In this document: piece by piece, positions 53,735-63,470 of the stretch | Layout of the letters: each line of letters begins with the position of its first letter | Position numbering within the stretch: position 1 is the stretch's first letter | Source: Sutcliffiella halmapala | Lineage (GTDB): Bacteria > Bacillota > Bacilli > Bacillales > Bacillaceae_I | Assembly: GCF_002019665.1 (NCBI RefSeq) | Contig: NZ_KV917375.1 | Span: 3,204,702 to 3,268,701 of the forward strand | Direction: 5' to 3' | DNA length: 64,000 nucleotides | The notes under the pieces: generated by a model | Databases searched by the model: none | What the model was told of the DNA's origin: nothing | The model's input: the letters and a program-made list of their open reading frames with translations, nothing else | Program-made: the position numbers and the translations under genes

Positions 53735-54751
53735 CTATCCAATCACATATAGTACATAAATTAAACTTATTAACGTCACAAACAATGAAGCAATAAATCC
53801 AGCAATAAACGGCTTTAGCCCAAGATTACGCATCTTTTTCCATTCCACTTGGAGACCTACTCCAGCCATCACCATCACTATTAGAAACTTAGCAAGCGTT
53901 CCTAATATAGTACTCAGTTCTTCCGATATCACGCCTACAGAATAGAAAACACTCATCAAAAGGAAACCAATAATAAAAACTGGAAAAGCACCTTTAAGAC
54001 TCGCATTCTTATCATTACTTTTATTTACGAGTAGGAAAGAAATCACGAAAACTAACGGAAGAATAAATAAGGTCCTGACAAGCTTCACAGTTGTGGCAAT
54101 CTCACCTACTTCTTCTCCGACAAGATACCCTACAGCTACAACTGAGGATGTATCATGAATAGTAGTTCCTATCCATATTCCGAGTTGGATCGTATTTAAA
54201 TGCAGCCATTGTCCAATCCAGGGATACAGAATTGTCGCCAGTATATTGAAAAAAAAGATGGTTGATATAGCATAAGCAGTGACTGATTCTTTCGCGTGAA
54301 CAACCCCTTTCACAACAGAAATAGCAGTTGCTCCACAAATACTAGTTCCTATTCCTATAAGTAGACTGAGCATCTTATCAATTTTCAATAGTCTACCTAC
54401 AATTATAGTTACTAAGATCCCTCCTATTACTACCAGTAAAATAATGAAGATAGATTGTGAACCTATTTCTAAAATACTACGAATACTTAATGTTGCTCCT
54501 AAAAGGACAATCGCCAGTTTTAAAATGTTCTTCACTACAAATTGAATTCCAGGTTGAAAACGCTCGCTCAATGGCATACTATTTCTAATAATAATCCCGA
54601 TTAATAGTGCAAAAATCACTCCACCTATTGCAGGAAAAAGATTACCGAAATATTTTGCAACAATCGCTATCACAAGAATTAATAAAGTTCCCATCAGCCA
54701 TGACGTGAACTGATGAGTTAGATTTTGTAGGATTGAAAACCTTCTCCCCAT
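53735..54751 (-). CDS. YeiH family putative sulfate exporter
   Basis: A 338-residue membrane protein with about 10 segments. Family signatures are FALLIGIIIRNS, KLAIVLLGATLS, GIGTSICGATAISV and GIWIGTTIHDTSSVVAVGY. The UPF0324/YeiH family is annotated as sulfate or sulfonate exporter, but direct evidence is thin. Monocistronic. Confidence 0.85.
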   Translation of the reverse strand: MGRRFSILQNLTHQFTSWLMGTLLILVIAIVAKYFGNLFPAIGGVIFALLIGIIIRNSMPLSERFQPGIQFVVKNILKLAIVLLGATLSIRSILEIGSQSIFIILLVVIGGILVTIIVGRLLKIDKMLSLLIGIGTSICGATAISVVKGVVHAKESVTAYAISTIFFFNILATILYPWIGQWLHLNTIQLGIWIGTTIHDTSSVVAVGYLVGEEVGEIATTVKLVRTLFILPLVFVISFLLVNKSNDKNASLKGAFPVFIIGFLLMSVFYSVGVISEELSTILGTLAKFLIVMVMAGVGLQVEWKKMRNLGLKPFIAGFIASLFVTLISLIYVLYVIG

Positions 54752-54809
54752 CGCTATTTTCTCCTAACACACTGAATTGCACATCCATTCTATTCTAAAG
54801 AACAAAGAA

Positions 54810-54837
54810 AAGACTGTCGAGTTTTTTCGACAGTCTT
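54810..54837 (-). terminator. Terminator of the orphan permease operon
   Basis: AAGACTGTCGA / TCGACAGTCTT, perfect 11-base arms, 6-base loop; on the minus strand followed by TTTCTTTG. Confidence 0.9.
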
Positions 54838-55726
54838 ATGTTTCTATGCGATGGAAGTGTTTTCTCAAGCCTTCCCCAAATATGTTGAATGTTAAAACGG
54901 TAAATGCTAGTGCAAGTGCTGGGAAAAATGGAATCCAAAAGGAGCGAAGAACATCTCCCCTTGCTTGGCCTAATAAAGTTGCCCAGTTAAAGCTAGTATT
55001 CTGAATTTCGCCGTACCCATAGTTTAGTTGAACAAATTCCTGAGTGATAAAAATACTAAAGATCCCTAGCTGCCCGATTAATAAAGCAATTCTCCCTAAA
55101 TCCAGAAAGAATTGTACCATAAGTTCAGGTAAAGCATTTGGTAGATAATATTTAGTAAATAACGTATAGTTGGAAACGCCAACTGTGATGCCTGCCTCTA
55201 CATATGGTGTTTGCTTTATTCTGTAGAATTGATTTTGAAGGATTGTCCCCACTCTGCCAACTTCAATACAAGCCAATATAATAATTGCCCATAAATATCT
55301 ATTCTCGTGAAATACGAATATGGGAAGGTTTAACAAAATGATTGCCGAAAAAATGACTGGTAATGCAGAAAATATTTGATGCCACCCTTGTAAAACCCAA
55401 TTGGCTGGCCCTTTCTTATTCACAGATAATAAGGCTAAAGTAATAGCAATGCTATAACGTAAAAGTGTAATTGCTACTATTAACAGCAACGTATCTCTTG
55501 CCCCAACTACAATAATGCTTAGTAAGTCTCTTCCTTCTCTATCTGTTCCAAAAAGGTGGTTACCAGAAGGTTCAAAAGGTGCCGTCTCTATTCCTGTTTC
55601 AGTAAACACTACCCGCCTACTTTCTAGAACATTATCAATAAACGGGAGAAAAGGCCCGATAAGTGTTACTACTACTAAGAAAATTAAAAAAGAACTTCCG
55701 ATGACTAATGTCCAATTACGTTTCAT
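54836..55726 (-). CDS. ABC transporter permease, Opp/Dpp C type
   Basis: A 296-residue permease with six membrane segments. It begins with the DppC-like region containing HLFGTDREGRDLLSIIVVGA; the EAA loop is around TPYVEAGITVGVSNYTLF. The start at 55726 follows AGGTAGG by nine bases; an ATG six bases earlier is possible. Follows the B-type permease closely. No binding protein or ATPase is adjacent. Confidence 0.82.
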   Translation of the reverse strand: MKRNWTLVIGSSFLIFLVVVTLIGPFLPFIDNVLESRRVVFTETGIETAPFEPSGNHLFGTDREGRDLLSIIVVGARDTLLLIVAITLLRYSIAITLALLSVNKKGPANWVLQGWHQIFSALPVIFSAIILLNLPIFVFHENRYLWAIIILACIEVGRVGTILQNQFYRIKQTPYVEAGITVGVSNYTLFTKYYLPNALPELMVQFFLDLGRIALLIGQLGIFSIFITQEFVQLNYGYGEIQNTSFNWATLLGQARGDVLRSFWIPFFPALALAFTVLTFNIFGEGLRKHFHRIET

Positions 55727-55736
55727 ATTCATTCAC

Positions 55737-56654
55737 CTACCTAGGCTCTACTTTCTTAATAACAAGCAGAGTAATTATTTGAGAAATAAAGACAATTATC
55801 ATAAAACAAAGACCGAATCCAATAATTAAACCCGATTCATTAATAAGGTTCATTCCTCCTGAGATTGCTTTACTTACGTCAAATGCCTGAAACATCCGGT
55901 AGGCTGCTCCACGATAATCTAATAAATACTCTACAATTAATAGATTAGATAACAAATAGAGCATCATTGCCGTTAAGTTAGAAAATATAGGGTACAGACT
56001 ATTACGAAGCATATGCTTCCATAGTACCTTTTCTTTAGAGAGTCCTTTCGATCTCGCTACCTGAATATAGGGCTTTCCTTTTTCACTACCAAGTGAAGCA
56101 GAAGTTATTCTTGCAATATACAGCATCGGATACATAGATACTAAGAAAGCAGGTAGTATGAAGCTATACCAATGGTCATGACCAAATATTCTTATAAAAG
56201 GGAGATAAAATATGATTAGCCATTGTAAGCAGATAATAAGGAAAAAATCAGGAATGGATTGTAATAACCACGTCATTCCTTTACCAAATACATTCCAACC
56301 GCTCCACCTATCATAAAAATCATAGATTCCTTTTAACACACCAAAAGTGAGCGTTATAAAAAATGCAGCAAGAATTACTTTTAAACTTCTAGCCATATGT
56401 AACCAAATTTCTTCTTCAGCGGGATTATTATATCTAGTAAAACCTAACGTTTTATTTTCTTTTACATCATGGAGAAACATCGAAATGTTATGTTTGTAGG
56501 CTTCCCACGAAAATTCATAGCCATATTCGAGCGTCATCGCTCTTCCTTGAACAGCAATATCTGGCGACCTTGGAAATAATACGGCTAAAATTAGCAATAT
56601 CGATACTAACAGAAAGAATAAGATGGATTTCATTATCTTCCATGTAATTAACAT
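55737..56654 (-). CDS. ABC transporter permease, Opp/Dpp B type
   Basis: A 305-residue permease with six membrane segments. The EAA-type loop reads YIQVARSKGLSKEKVLWKHMLRNSLYPI. GGAGG precedes the ATG at 56654. Forms a two-gene operon with the C-type permease; the missing ATPases and solute-binding protein must come from elsewhere, or the pair has another role. Confidence 0.82.
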   Translation of the reverse strand: MLITWKIMKSILFFLLVSILLILAVLFPRSPDIAVQGRAMTLEYGYEFSWEAYKHNISMFLHDVKENKTLGFTRYNNPAEEEIWLHMARSLKVILAAFFITLTFGVLKGIYDFYDRWSGWNVFGKGMTWLLQSIPDFFLIICLQWLIIFYLPFIRIFGHDHWYSFILPAFLVSMYPMLYIARITSASLGSEKGKPYIQVARSKGLSKEKVLWKHMLRNSLYPIFSNLTAMMLYLLSNLLIVEYLLDYRGAAYRMFQAFDVSKAISGGMNLINESGLIIGFGLCFMIIVFISQIITLLVIKKVEPR

Positions 56655-56884
56655 ATATTTGACCTCCATTGTTCGTAAACCGAAGTAATTATATAGTAAA
56701 ATACTACCACTATATAATTTCGAATACTACAAAAATATCAATTATTCTAATAATTCGTTGCTTTTCTATGAATTGAAATATGACAAGGAACGTAGTATTA
56801 TAATGATTTATGATATATTGATAGCCATTTGAAGGCATAACCGAATGCACTAAAAACCTAAGTAACTAAAGGAGGTTTGTTCCT

Positions 56885-58009
56885 TTGAACAAAATAATTA
56901 ATAGCTTCACTGATTTTTTTACTAATGATTTTTGGACAAGCACTGACTATTGGATTGACTTCGGAGGATCGCTCCTTATCCTGTTTCTCTTTTTATTATG
57001 GAGAAACCTCTTTACTAAATATTTTTTCAAGATGATATTAACATTAACGCGAAAGACCCCGACAGATTTATTCACCTATATTGTCTTAGCGTTTGAAAAA
57101 CCTGTCCGAACATTCTTTGTCATTTTGGGGATTTTCTTCGCATTGAAAACTGCACCATTTCAACTAATGGAGCCAGCGACCTTAACACTATTAATGAGAT
57201 CTTCCATTATCATTATGATTACATGGGGATTGTTTAATTTCATTCCATCCTCTTCAGTTTTGTTTTCAAGACTTTCGACAAAGCTGGATTTTGAAGTAGA
57301 TAAAATTGTTATGCCATTTATCACAAAGGTGTTGCGATTTATCTTAGTCGCCTTAGCATTAAGCATCGTTCTTGAAGAATGGGACTACAATGTTGGAGGT
57401 TTTGTTGCTGGACTTGGACTTGGTGGTTTAGCTTTTGCATTAGCCGCTCAAGAATCATTGAAAAATCTACTTGGCGGATTTATTATCGTGTCTGAAAAGC
57501 CATTTACAATGGGAGATTGGGTTAAAACTCCGAGTGTCGAAGGTGTTGTAGAGGACATATCATTCCGAAGTACGAAAATTCGAACGTTTGCACAAGCTCT
57601 TGTGACAGTACCAAATTCAACCCTATCTAACGAACCAATTACCAACTGGTCCAAAATGGGGAAGCGTCAGATTACCTTTGAACTTCCCATTCAATACCAC
57701 ACATCAAGAACCAGTTTAGAAAAAGTGGTTAAAAGGATAGAAACGATGCTTCAAGAACATCCAGATATTCACAAAGAAACAATCTTAGTTCGATTCGATA
57801 GTTTTGGTGCTAGTAGTTTAAACGTCTTCCTATATTTCTTTACTAATACAGTTATGTGGGCTGAATTTCTAAAAGTTAAAGAAGATACCAATTTAAAAAT
57901 CATGAAAATACTTGAAGAAGAGGGCGTCGAAATTGCCTTTCCTACTCGAACTCTCCACATTGACAAAAATGCACAGGAAGATCTAAAAAAAGAATTAAGT
58001 GCGGAATAA
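56885..58009 (+). CDS. Mechanosensitive ion channel, MscS family
   Basis: A 374-residue membrane channel that releases solutes on hypo-osmotic shock. About five N-terminal membrane segments are followed by the pore helix GGFVAGLGLGGLAFALAAQESLKNLLGGF and the MscS beta domain (FTMGDWV, GVVEDISFRSTKIRT, VPNSTLSNEPITNWS). The start codon is TTG, with AAAGGAGG at 8 bases. Confidence 0.93.
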   Translation: MNKIINSFTDFFTNDFWTSTDYWIDFGGSLLILFLFLLWRNLFTKYFFKMILTLTRKTPTDLFTYIVLAFEKPVRTFFVILGIFFALKTAPFQLMEPATLTLLMRSSIIIMITWGLFNFIPSSSVLFSRLSTKLDFEVDKIVMPFITKVLRFILVALALSIVLEEWDYNVGGFVAGLGLGGLAFALAAQESLKNLLGGFIIVSEKPFTMGDWVKTPSVEGVVEDISFRSTKIRTFAQALVTVPNSTLSNEPITNWSKMGKRQITFELPIQYHTSRTSLEKVVKRIETMLQEHPDIHKETILVRFDSFGASSLNVFLYFFTNTVMWAEFLKVKEDTNLKIMKILEEEGVEIAFPTRTLHIDKNAQEDLKKELSAE

Positions 58010-58023
58010 AATGCACAAACAAC

Positions 58024-58060
58024 ATAAGGCATGGTCCCTAAAAATAGGACTATGCCTTAT
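58024..58060. terminator. Bidirectional terminator between mscS and the FbpA-like gene
   Basis: ATAAGGCATGGTCC / GGACTATGCCTTAT with a 9-base loop and one G-U pair; it overlaps the end of the FbpA-like gene. Confidence 0.85.
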
Positions 58061-58244
58061 TTGATTTTTTTCTGGACCTGCTCTTGATGCTTGGGACATC
58101 GTTATAAAAATAGTTATACTCCTCTTTCAATTCACTTGTAGTTAGTTTTTCTAAAATACTCAAGTCGTAAACCCCTATCAATAGAAGCTTTTTCAAATAA
58201 TATTCACGCTGTTGTTCTAATGCTTGATGCAATCTTCCTTTCAT
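58050..58244 (-). CDS. FbpA family small basic protein
   Basis: A 64-residue helical protein. QALEQQREYYLKKLLLIGVYD then LTTSELKEEYNYFY fits the Fur-regulated basic protein A pattern (helix, glycine-tyrosine turn, L-T-SEL-EEY), with a basic tail. In B. subtilis FbpA takes part in the iron-sparing response. AAGGGTGATGGA precedes the ATG. No Fur box is visible in the short upstream region, so iron control is not shown. Confidence 0.6.
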   Translation of the reverse strand: MKGRLHQALEQQREYYLKKLLLIGVYDLSILEKLTTSELKEEYNYFYNDVPSIKSRSRKKSNKA

Positions 58245-58354
58245 TCCATCACCCTTCTTCCTTTTATTTGTATTTTAGCCGACTACTGTTGATAGAAGTT
58301 GAAGCTATTGTTAATTTTTCAAAAAGATAACGCTAAAGTAAATCGTAGTCGATG

Positions 58355-58361
58355 CATAATA
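58355..58361 (+). promoter_or_regulatory. Possible sigma-G -10 element of the gerA-type operon
   Basis: CATAATA fits CATNHTA and lies 55 bases before the first gene. No convincing GHATR -35 box is at the right distance, so this is weak. Confidence 0.3.
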
Positions 58362-58415
58362 TCTTCATTTAAACAGGAAAATAAAGTAAGGGATGCACGC
58401 TCGGGAGGTGATTCG

Positions 58416-59858
58416 ATGGTTTCTGAGGATTCAGTTGTTCTCACAACGAACTTAGATGAAAACATAATGATTCTGCGTGAAGTATTCGTTCATTCAGAAG
58501 ATTTTATGGTGGATTATACTTCGTATCAGAATAAGGACTCCTTTCTTATCTATCTGGAAAGTCTAACTGACAAAAAATTAATGAACCAGGAAATCCTTAA
58601 GACCATTTACATAAATAACGAAAAGGATAAGCAAAACACTTTACCACAAGCGTTTATTAAAGAAACTAACAGTATCAAGGAAATATCCAAATTTATCTTG
58701 GAAGGAAACTCTGTACTTTTAAAAAGAGATGATTCTCTTGCAACGGTTTATCAATCACAACTTATCAATGAGCGAAGTATTGAAGAGCCAGATAGCGAGA
58801 CCATTATACGCGGTGCTCACGAAGGATTTGTCGAGGCTTTAGGAACTAATATTCATCTTATCCGCAAACGCATCCAAAACCCTAGGTTGAAAGTTAAGTA
58901 TTTCTCCCTTGGAAATGATTCACACACGAAAGTTGCAATGATTTATCTAGATCATCTAGCCAATAAAAAAACAGTAACTAAAATGGAAGAGCATCTTGCA
59001 GCAATTGACACAGATTTCATTCTCGCTCCCGGACATATAGAAGAATTTATGAGTGATAATTTTTCTATTTTCCCATCTATGTTAAGTACGGAAAGACCAG
59101 ATCGAACGGTAGCAAATCTAATGGACGGAAGAATTGCTATTATAGCTGATAACAGTCCAAGCGCGTTAATCGCACCTGTTACATTTTTTTCTTTTTTTCA
59201 ATCTCCAGACGATTACAATAGCAGGTGGTACTTTGGTTCCTTTATTCGCTTTCTAAGAATAATCGGTTTTTTAATAACGATTGGATTACCAGCAACTTAC
59301 ATCGCAATCGTATCTTTTCATTTTGAAGTGTTGCCTACTGAAATTGTGTTTTCGATCAAATCATCTCTCGAATATGTGCCTTATCCACCGTTAATCGAGG
59401 CATTAGCAATGCAAATCACCCTAGAAATCTTGAGGGAAGCATCCATACGATTGCCTAATCCCATCGCTCAAACTTTAGGTGTAGTGGGTGGTTTAGTAAT
59501 TGGGACTGCAGTTGTAGAAGCGAATTTAGTTTCAAATACGATGATAATTGTCGTTGCTATCACAGCAATCTCTTCTTTTATCGTTCCCATTACAGAAATG
59601 GGGTCCTCGATTCGTCTATTAGGGTTTCCTTTTATGATAATGGCTTCTTTGTTCGGTTTTATTGGAATGAGTTTCTTTCTCATGTTTGTCATTATTCATC
59701 TATGTAAACTAGAGTCCTTTGGCACTCCTTTTTTCGCTCCATTTTCCACTTTAAGATGGGCTGAAATGAAGGATACAATTATTCGAATACCTCTTCCTTA
59801 TTTTAAAAACCGCCCTAAAGACACACTGCCTCAAAAAAAGAAAAAAACGGATAATTAA
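58416..59858 (+). CDS. Spore germination protein, GerAA family
   Basis: A subunit of a Ger-type nutrient receptor in the spore inner membrane, 480 residues. A soluble N-terminal part (about 1-260: LRKRIQNPRLKVKYFSLG, ILAPGHIEEF, ERPDRTVANLMDGRIAIIAD) precedes about five membrane segments with LEVLPTEI-type EVLPTEIVFSIKSS and EIGSSIRLLGFP-like EMGSSIRLLGFPF. The ATG at 58416 follows GGGAGG; the open frame back to 58299 is not supported. First gene of a three-gene A-B-C operon. Confidence 0.93.
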   Translation: MVSEDSVVLTTNLDENIMILREVFVHSEDFMVDYTSYQNKDSFLIYLESLTDKKLMNQEILKTIYINNEKDKQNTLPQAFIKETNSIKEISKFILEGNSVLLKRDDSLATVYQSQLINERSIEEPDSETIIRGAHEGFVEALGTNIHLIRKRIQNPRLKVKYFSLGNDSHTKVAMIYLDHLANKKTVTKMEEHLAAIDTDFILAPGHIEEFMSDNFSIFPSMLSTERPDRTVANLMDGRIAIIADNSPSALIAPVTFFSFFQSPDDYNSRWYFGSFIRFLRIIGFLITIGLPATYIAIVSFHFEVLPTEIVFSIKSSLEYVPYPPLIEALAMQITLEILREASIRLPNPIAQTLGVVGGLVIGTAVVEANLVSNTMIIVVAITAISSFIVPITEMGSSIRLLGFPFMIMASLFGFIGMSFFLMFVIIHLCKLESFGTPFFAPFSTLRWAEMKDTIIRIPLPYFKNRPKDTLPQKKKKTDN

Positions 59859-59868
59859 GGAGATAATT

Positions 59869-60978
59869 ATGCTTAAGGCCAGTGAAAAGTCAATTAGCCA
59901 AGGTCAATTGTACTTCCTATTGATCCAATCACAAATCGGAGTAGGAATACTTTCCTTACCCTTTGCTGTTCATAGTACTGCAAAGGGTGATGGATGGATT
60001 TCAACAATTCTTGCTGGGTTTGTTATTCAGATATGGTTGTTCTTATTCCTCAAACTAACAAAATTATTTCCTGAAAAAAACTTATTTCAAATAATTAATA
60101 GTATTTTTGGTCGATATTTAGGTGCCTTATTTACGGTCACTTATATCCTATATTTCACCGCGATTGCCGGGTTAGTAGCGGTTCTCCAAACTGCCCTAAT
60201 TAATAAATGGATCCTTGCTTTAACTCCCTTTTGGGTTATCTATATTTTGATTATTGTCGTTTCCGTCTACCTTGCTAAGGACAACATCCTAATGATTGCT
60301 CGATTTTTTAGTTTATCGACGGGTGTGATTCTTTTCTTTCTAATCTTAGTAACAACCGTTTACCGTGATGTCAACACATCCTATATTTTACCTGTTGGGC
60401 AAGAAGGGATTAAGAACATTTTATTTGGTATTAAAGACGTTCTCATTGCATTAATTGGATTTGAAATCATTTTAATGGTCTACCCCTTACTTAATAAAAA
60501 AAAGAACACTATTAAGACATTAACTCTCGCAAACGCTACCGTAATTATCATTTATACCTTCCTTGTATTTACTAGCTTGGTGGTATTTAGCCCAGAAGAA
60601 ATTGCGTTAGTTCCAGAACCTGTACTTTATATGCTGAAAGCTATATCCTTTGAAATCATTGAAAGGTTAGACTTAATATTTCTTTCCATTTGGGTTATTC
60701 CAATGACTAATTCATTTATTATTTATTTATATCAAGCAAGTAAGGGACTAAAGGAACTATTCGGAACCGAGTCCCATTCACCTTTTGTTCCAATAATTGT
60801 AGTACCGATCTTTATTTCTGGTTTCTTTATGCAAAATTCATTTGTTATCGAAAAGATAAATTCACTCATTGAATACACGATTTATACATTTGTCTTTACC
60901 CTTCCTATTCTCTTTCTTCTATTAGGCTTATTAAAGAAAAAATTCAGAAAGGGGCAGAACAATGTCAAAACATCGTAA
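59869..60978 (+). CDS. Spore germination protein, GerAB family
   Basis: The 369-residue permease-like subunit that binds the germinant. Ten membrane segments of the APC superfamily, with the family opening ISQGQLYFLLIQSQIGVGIL and SLPFAVHSTAKGDGWIS. AAGGAG precedes the ATG. It overlaps the C gene by 17 bases. Confidence 0.93.
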   Translation: MLKASEKSISQGQLYFLLIQSQIGVGILSLPFAVHSTAKGDGWISTILAGFVIQIWLFLFLKLTKLFPEKNLFQIINSIFGRYLGALFTVTYILYFTAIAGLVAVLQTALINKWILALTPFWVIYILIIVVSVYLAKDNILMIARFFSLSTGVILFFLILVTTVYRDVNTSYILPVGQEGIKNILFGIKDVLIALIGFEIILMVYPLLNKKKNTIKTLTLANATVIIIYTFLVFTSLVVFSPEEIALVPEPVLYMLKAISFEIIERLDLIFLSIWVIPMTNSFIIYLYQASKGLKELFGTESHSPFVPIIVVPIFISGFFMQNSFVIEKINSLIEYTIYTFVFTLPILFLLLGLLKKKFRKGQNNVKTS

Positions 60979-62101
60979 GTTATTCATAACTTGTAAAATT
61001 TTGCTTTGTATTGCCCTTCTAACTGGTTGTTGGGATCAACGTTTATTGAAAGATTTAAAACTCACTTTTACTGTTGGCTTTGATAAAGGGGAAAACAACG
61101 AAATAATTTCACATGTAGCAATTCGTGAAACAAAAAAACGCAGTGTAGGTGGAGAAGCAGGAGAAGCTACCGTTGCGGTAGTGGAAGGAAGAGGGATGAC
61201 ACTTAGGAGTACACGCTTAGCCTTAGATCAAAAAATTCCAGGTGAACTATCTCCAAGTAAAACGAGAGTTTATTTAGTTGGAGAAGAATTAGCAAAGGAA
61301 GATTTATATACTATTTTTGATATCCTCTATCGCGAACCTAAAGCCCCACTCGGAGCCAAATTAGCAATTGTAAAAGGAGAAGCAGCTAGTATTATTAAAT
61401 TAAAAACCGTAAATGAATCATTAATAACCGAAGCCGTCACTGAATTGTTAGAGAACGGAGAAGTAAATACATTGATTGCAAATGAAACGGTGCAATCTAT
61501 TTGCCCCGTAATGTTTGATCCGGCGTCTGACTTCTTTCTACCTGTAATTCAAATAGATGGTTTAAAGGATATTGAAATTAGTGGGATTGGGTTAATTAGT
61601 GATAGAAGCTACACTGGAGTTTCACTTAATCACTTTGACTCCACGATTCTGCTATTACTAAGTGGGACAAAAGGACGGAAAACTCAATTAAATTTAATGG
61701 TACATCCAGAAGAAGAAATTATAAGAAATCGATATGTGACGATTAGTATCGGAAAAGCGAAAAGGAAAATAAAGGTCAATGTTCAATCAAAAAATGATAT
61801 TAAAGCTACGGTCGAGCTAAAGTTAACTGCTAAGATAGAAGAATATCCAAGAAATCATGCTGTAAATAAAGAAACGGTTGATGAACTAGAAAAAAAAGCT
61901 GGCACTATTTTAGAAATGCAAGCAACCGAAATTATAGAAACAATACAATCTGCAAATAGTGATGTACTCAAAGTTGGTGAAGAGCTTCGCGTTCATCATC
62001 ACGAACATTGGAAGGACATCAATTGGCGGGAAACCTATCCCACCATTGAAATAATACCTAAAATCAGCGTAAAAATAGTTGGAACTGGGATTATAAATTA
62101 A
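60962..62101 (+). CDS. Spore germination lipoprotein, GerAC family
   Basis: The 379-residue lipoprotein subunit of the receptor. Signal with lipobox LTGCWD, the invariant GCWDQR start, then the GerAC domains including GRGMTLRSTRLALDQKIPGEL and LSPSKTRVYLVGEELA. Completes a normal A-B-C operon; the germinant cannot be told from sequence. Confidence 0.93.
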   Translation: MSKHRKLFITCKILLCIALLTGCWDQRLLKDLKLTFTVGFDKGENNEIISHVAIRETKKRSVGGEAGEATVAVVEGRGMTLRSTRLALDQKIPGELSPSKTRVYLVGEELAKEDLYTIFDILYREPKAPLGAKLAIVKGEAASIIKLKTVNESLITEAVTELLENGEVNTLIANETVQSICPVMFDPASDFFLPVIQIDGLKDIEISGIGLISDRSYTGVSLNHFDSTILLLLSGTKGRKTQLNLMVHPEEEIIRNRYVTISIGKAKRKIKVNVQSKNDIKATVELKLTAKIEEYPRNHAVNKETVDELEKKAGTILEMQATEIIETIQSANSDVLKVGEELRVHHHEHWKDINWRETYPTIEIIPKISVKIVGTGIIN

Positions 62102-62124
62102 GGAGAAGACTTTACACTTCTCCT
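62101..62124 (+). terminator. Terminator of the gerA-type operon
   Basis: AGGAGAAG / CTTCTCCT with an 8-base loop starting at the stop codon; a T8 run follows a few bases later. Confidence 0.65.
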
Positions 62125-62153
62125 CCAGTTCACTTTTTTTTAAGCATAACTCA

Positions 62154-62774
62154 TTATTTCATTAACACTGCTCTCACAGGACTTCCATCCGATTCTTCTA
62201 GCTTCAAAGGGAGTGCTACTAACTGGTACTCTCCTTCTTCTATTTCTCTAAGGTCAATCCCCTCAAGTATAGCAATGTTCGCTTTATGCAAGAGGTGATG
62301 TATAGACAGCTCTTTACTTTCCAATTCATCAACACTAGGTAGATCCACTCCTATTAATGGAACCTCTAATTCTTTAAGAAGTTCTACAACGTCAGAATGT
62401 AAGGTAGGTATCGAAGTAGGAAATTCATCACCCTTTACCCAAGCGTTTGTTTTAAAGAGAATTCTTTTCTTAGCATTTGCTTTCAGCGAGTCTGCTATTA
62501 TTTCCCGGTTAATTTTAGCTACATTTGTTACATCTAATACAATTGCTGGTCCGATAAATACTGCCAAATCTAATTCCGCCATCTTTGCACCTTTATTATC
62601 AAAATGAAACGGAGCATCCACATGCGTAGCAGTATGCACACTCATCTCAATACTCCCTACATTTACCGAGCCAGTTTCTTCCTTCGACCAGTTCAGTGAG
62701 TATGAAAAAGCAGTATCACCTGGCCAAGTAGGAGTTTCTGCTTTCAATGGTCTTGATATATCATAAATCTTCAT
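62154..62774 (-). CDS. Cyclase family protein, KynB-like arylformamidase
   Basis: A 206-residue metal-dependent hydrolase of the kynurenine formamidase family. Motifs are YDISRPLKAETPTWPGDTAF, the metal site SVHTATHVDAPFHFD and the late IGVDLPSVDELES and ILEGIDLREIEEGEY. The start at 62774 follows AAGGGGG; the open frame to 62843 is not preceded by a site. No kynurenine pathway gene is nearby, so the substrate may differ. Confidence 0.82.
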   Translation of the reverse strand: MKIYDISRPLKAETPTWPGDTAFSYSLNWSKEETGSVNVGSIEMSVHTATHVDAPFHFDNKGAKMAELDLAVFIGPAIVLDVTNVAKINREIIADSLKANAKKRILFKTNAWVKGDEFPTSIPTLHSDVVELLKELEVPLIGVDLPSVDELESKELSIHHLLHKANIAILEGIDLREIEEGEYQLVALPLKLEESDGSPVRAVLMK

Positions 62775-63101
62775 AAATGTCTCCCCCTTACATATAGCTA
62801 TCATTATCTCATTTTTCTGCGAATACAAACAAGCATTCCTCATTCAAAAGATGGAGAAAAAAAGACTTAATATTAATTCAACTCAAGCGGATAAGAAGGA
62901 TACCAAATCGAAAATTCCTCGTTTTTTCATCATTTTTAGGTTAATCCTCCAAAAAAGGAGGGGTTTTAGTTGATTTTTTGATAGTTTGAACATAGTTGTT
63001 GGTAGACTCAAGCTGCCCTTAGTCTACCAATATTAAAATCCCACAAATAACATGATAGTTAGATAGCTACATTAAAAAAAGACCCTTATAATAAGAGTCC
63101 A
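62775..63101. other. Intergenic region with a hairpin, no gene
   Basis: 327 bases without an ORF I can support. It holds TTGGTAGACT / AGTCTACCAA (62999-63030, perfect 10-base arms) and a short CCTCC / GGAGG hairpin followed by TTTT near 62946-62966. Confidence 0.6.
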
Positions 63102-63329
63102 TTAAATCGCATTTTGCGTAAGTTCATAAAAGATAGAATTCATTTTCTTTTCTGCGATGTTGTTTAGTAAATTTCTTGTTTGCAAGGAAGGATTACCATT
63201 GATTCGAAAGCTATAGTCAAGAATTTCTGGATGATGTTCGGAATACATAAACTCAATTTTCACTTTATGCCCCTCGGATTCCAATAGGAAAGTACAAACC
63301 TTATTCCCCATAAATTCTGTGATTTTCAC
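63102..63329 (-). CDS. Hypothetical protein, 75 residues
   Basis: GTG start with GGAGG seven bases upstream. Begins MKITEFMGNKVCTFLLESEG, then beta-rich VKIEFMYSEHHPEILDYSFR and a helical end. Soluble, one Cys. No family recognised. It lies downstream of the last gene of the window on the same strand but a hairpin separates them. Confidence 0.6.
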   Translation of the reverse strand: MKITEFMGNKVCTFLLESEGHKVKIEFMYSEHHPEILDYSFRINGNPSLQTRNLLNNIAEKKMNSIFYELTQNAI

Positions 63330-63440
63330 GTCAATTCCTCCTTCTCCCCTTTCACACCATTACTATTTCTACACAGATGGACAAATTCCTGCGTTTTCTT
63401 TATTATTTTTCGTAATTTTCCGAACTTTTTCGCAAAAAAA

Positions 63441-63470
63441 AAAGGATGACATAACTCTGTCGCCCTTCTT
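63441..63470 (-). terminator. Terminator of the last gene
   Basis: On the minus strand AAGG-GC-GACA pairs with TGTC-AT-CCTT and is followed by T10. Two internal mismatches, but the T run is strong. Confidence 0.65.
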
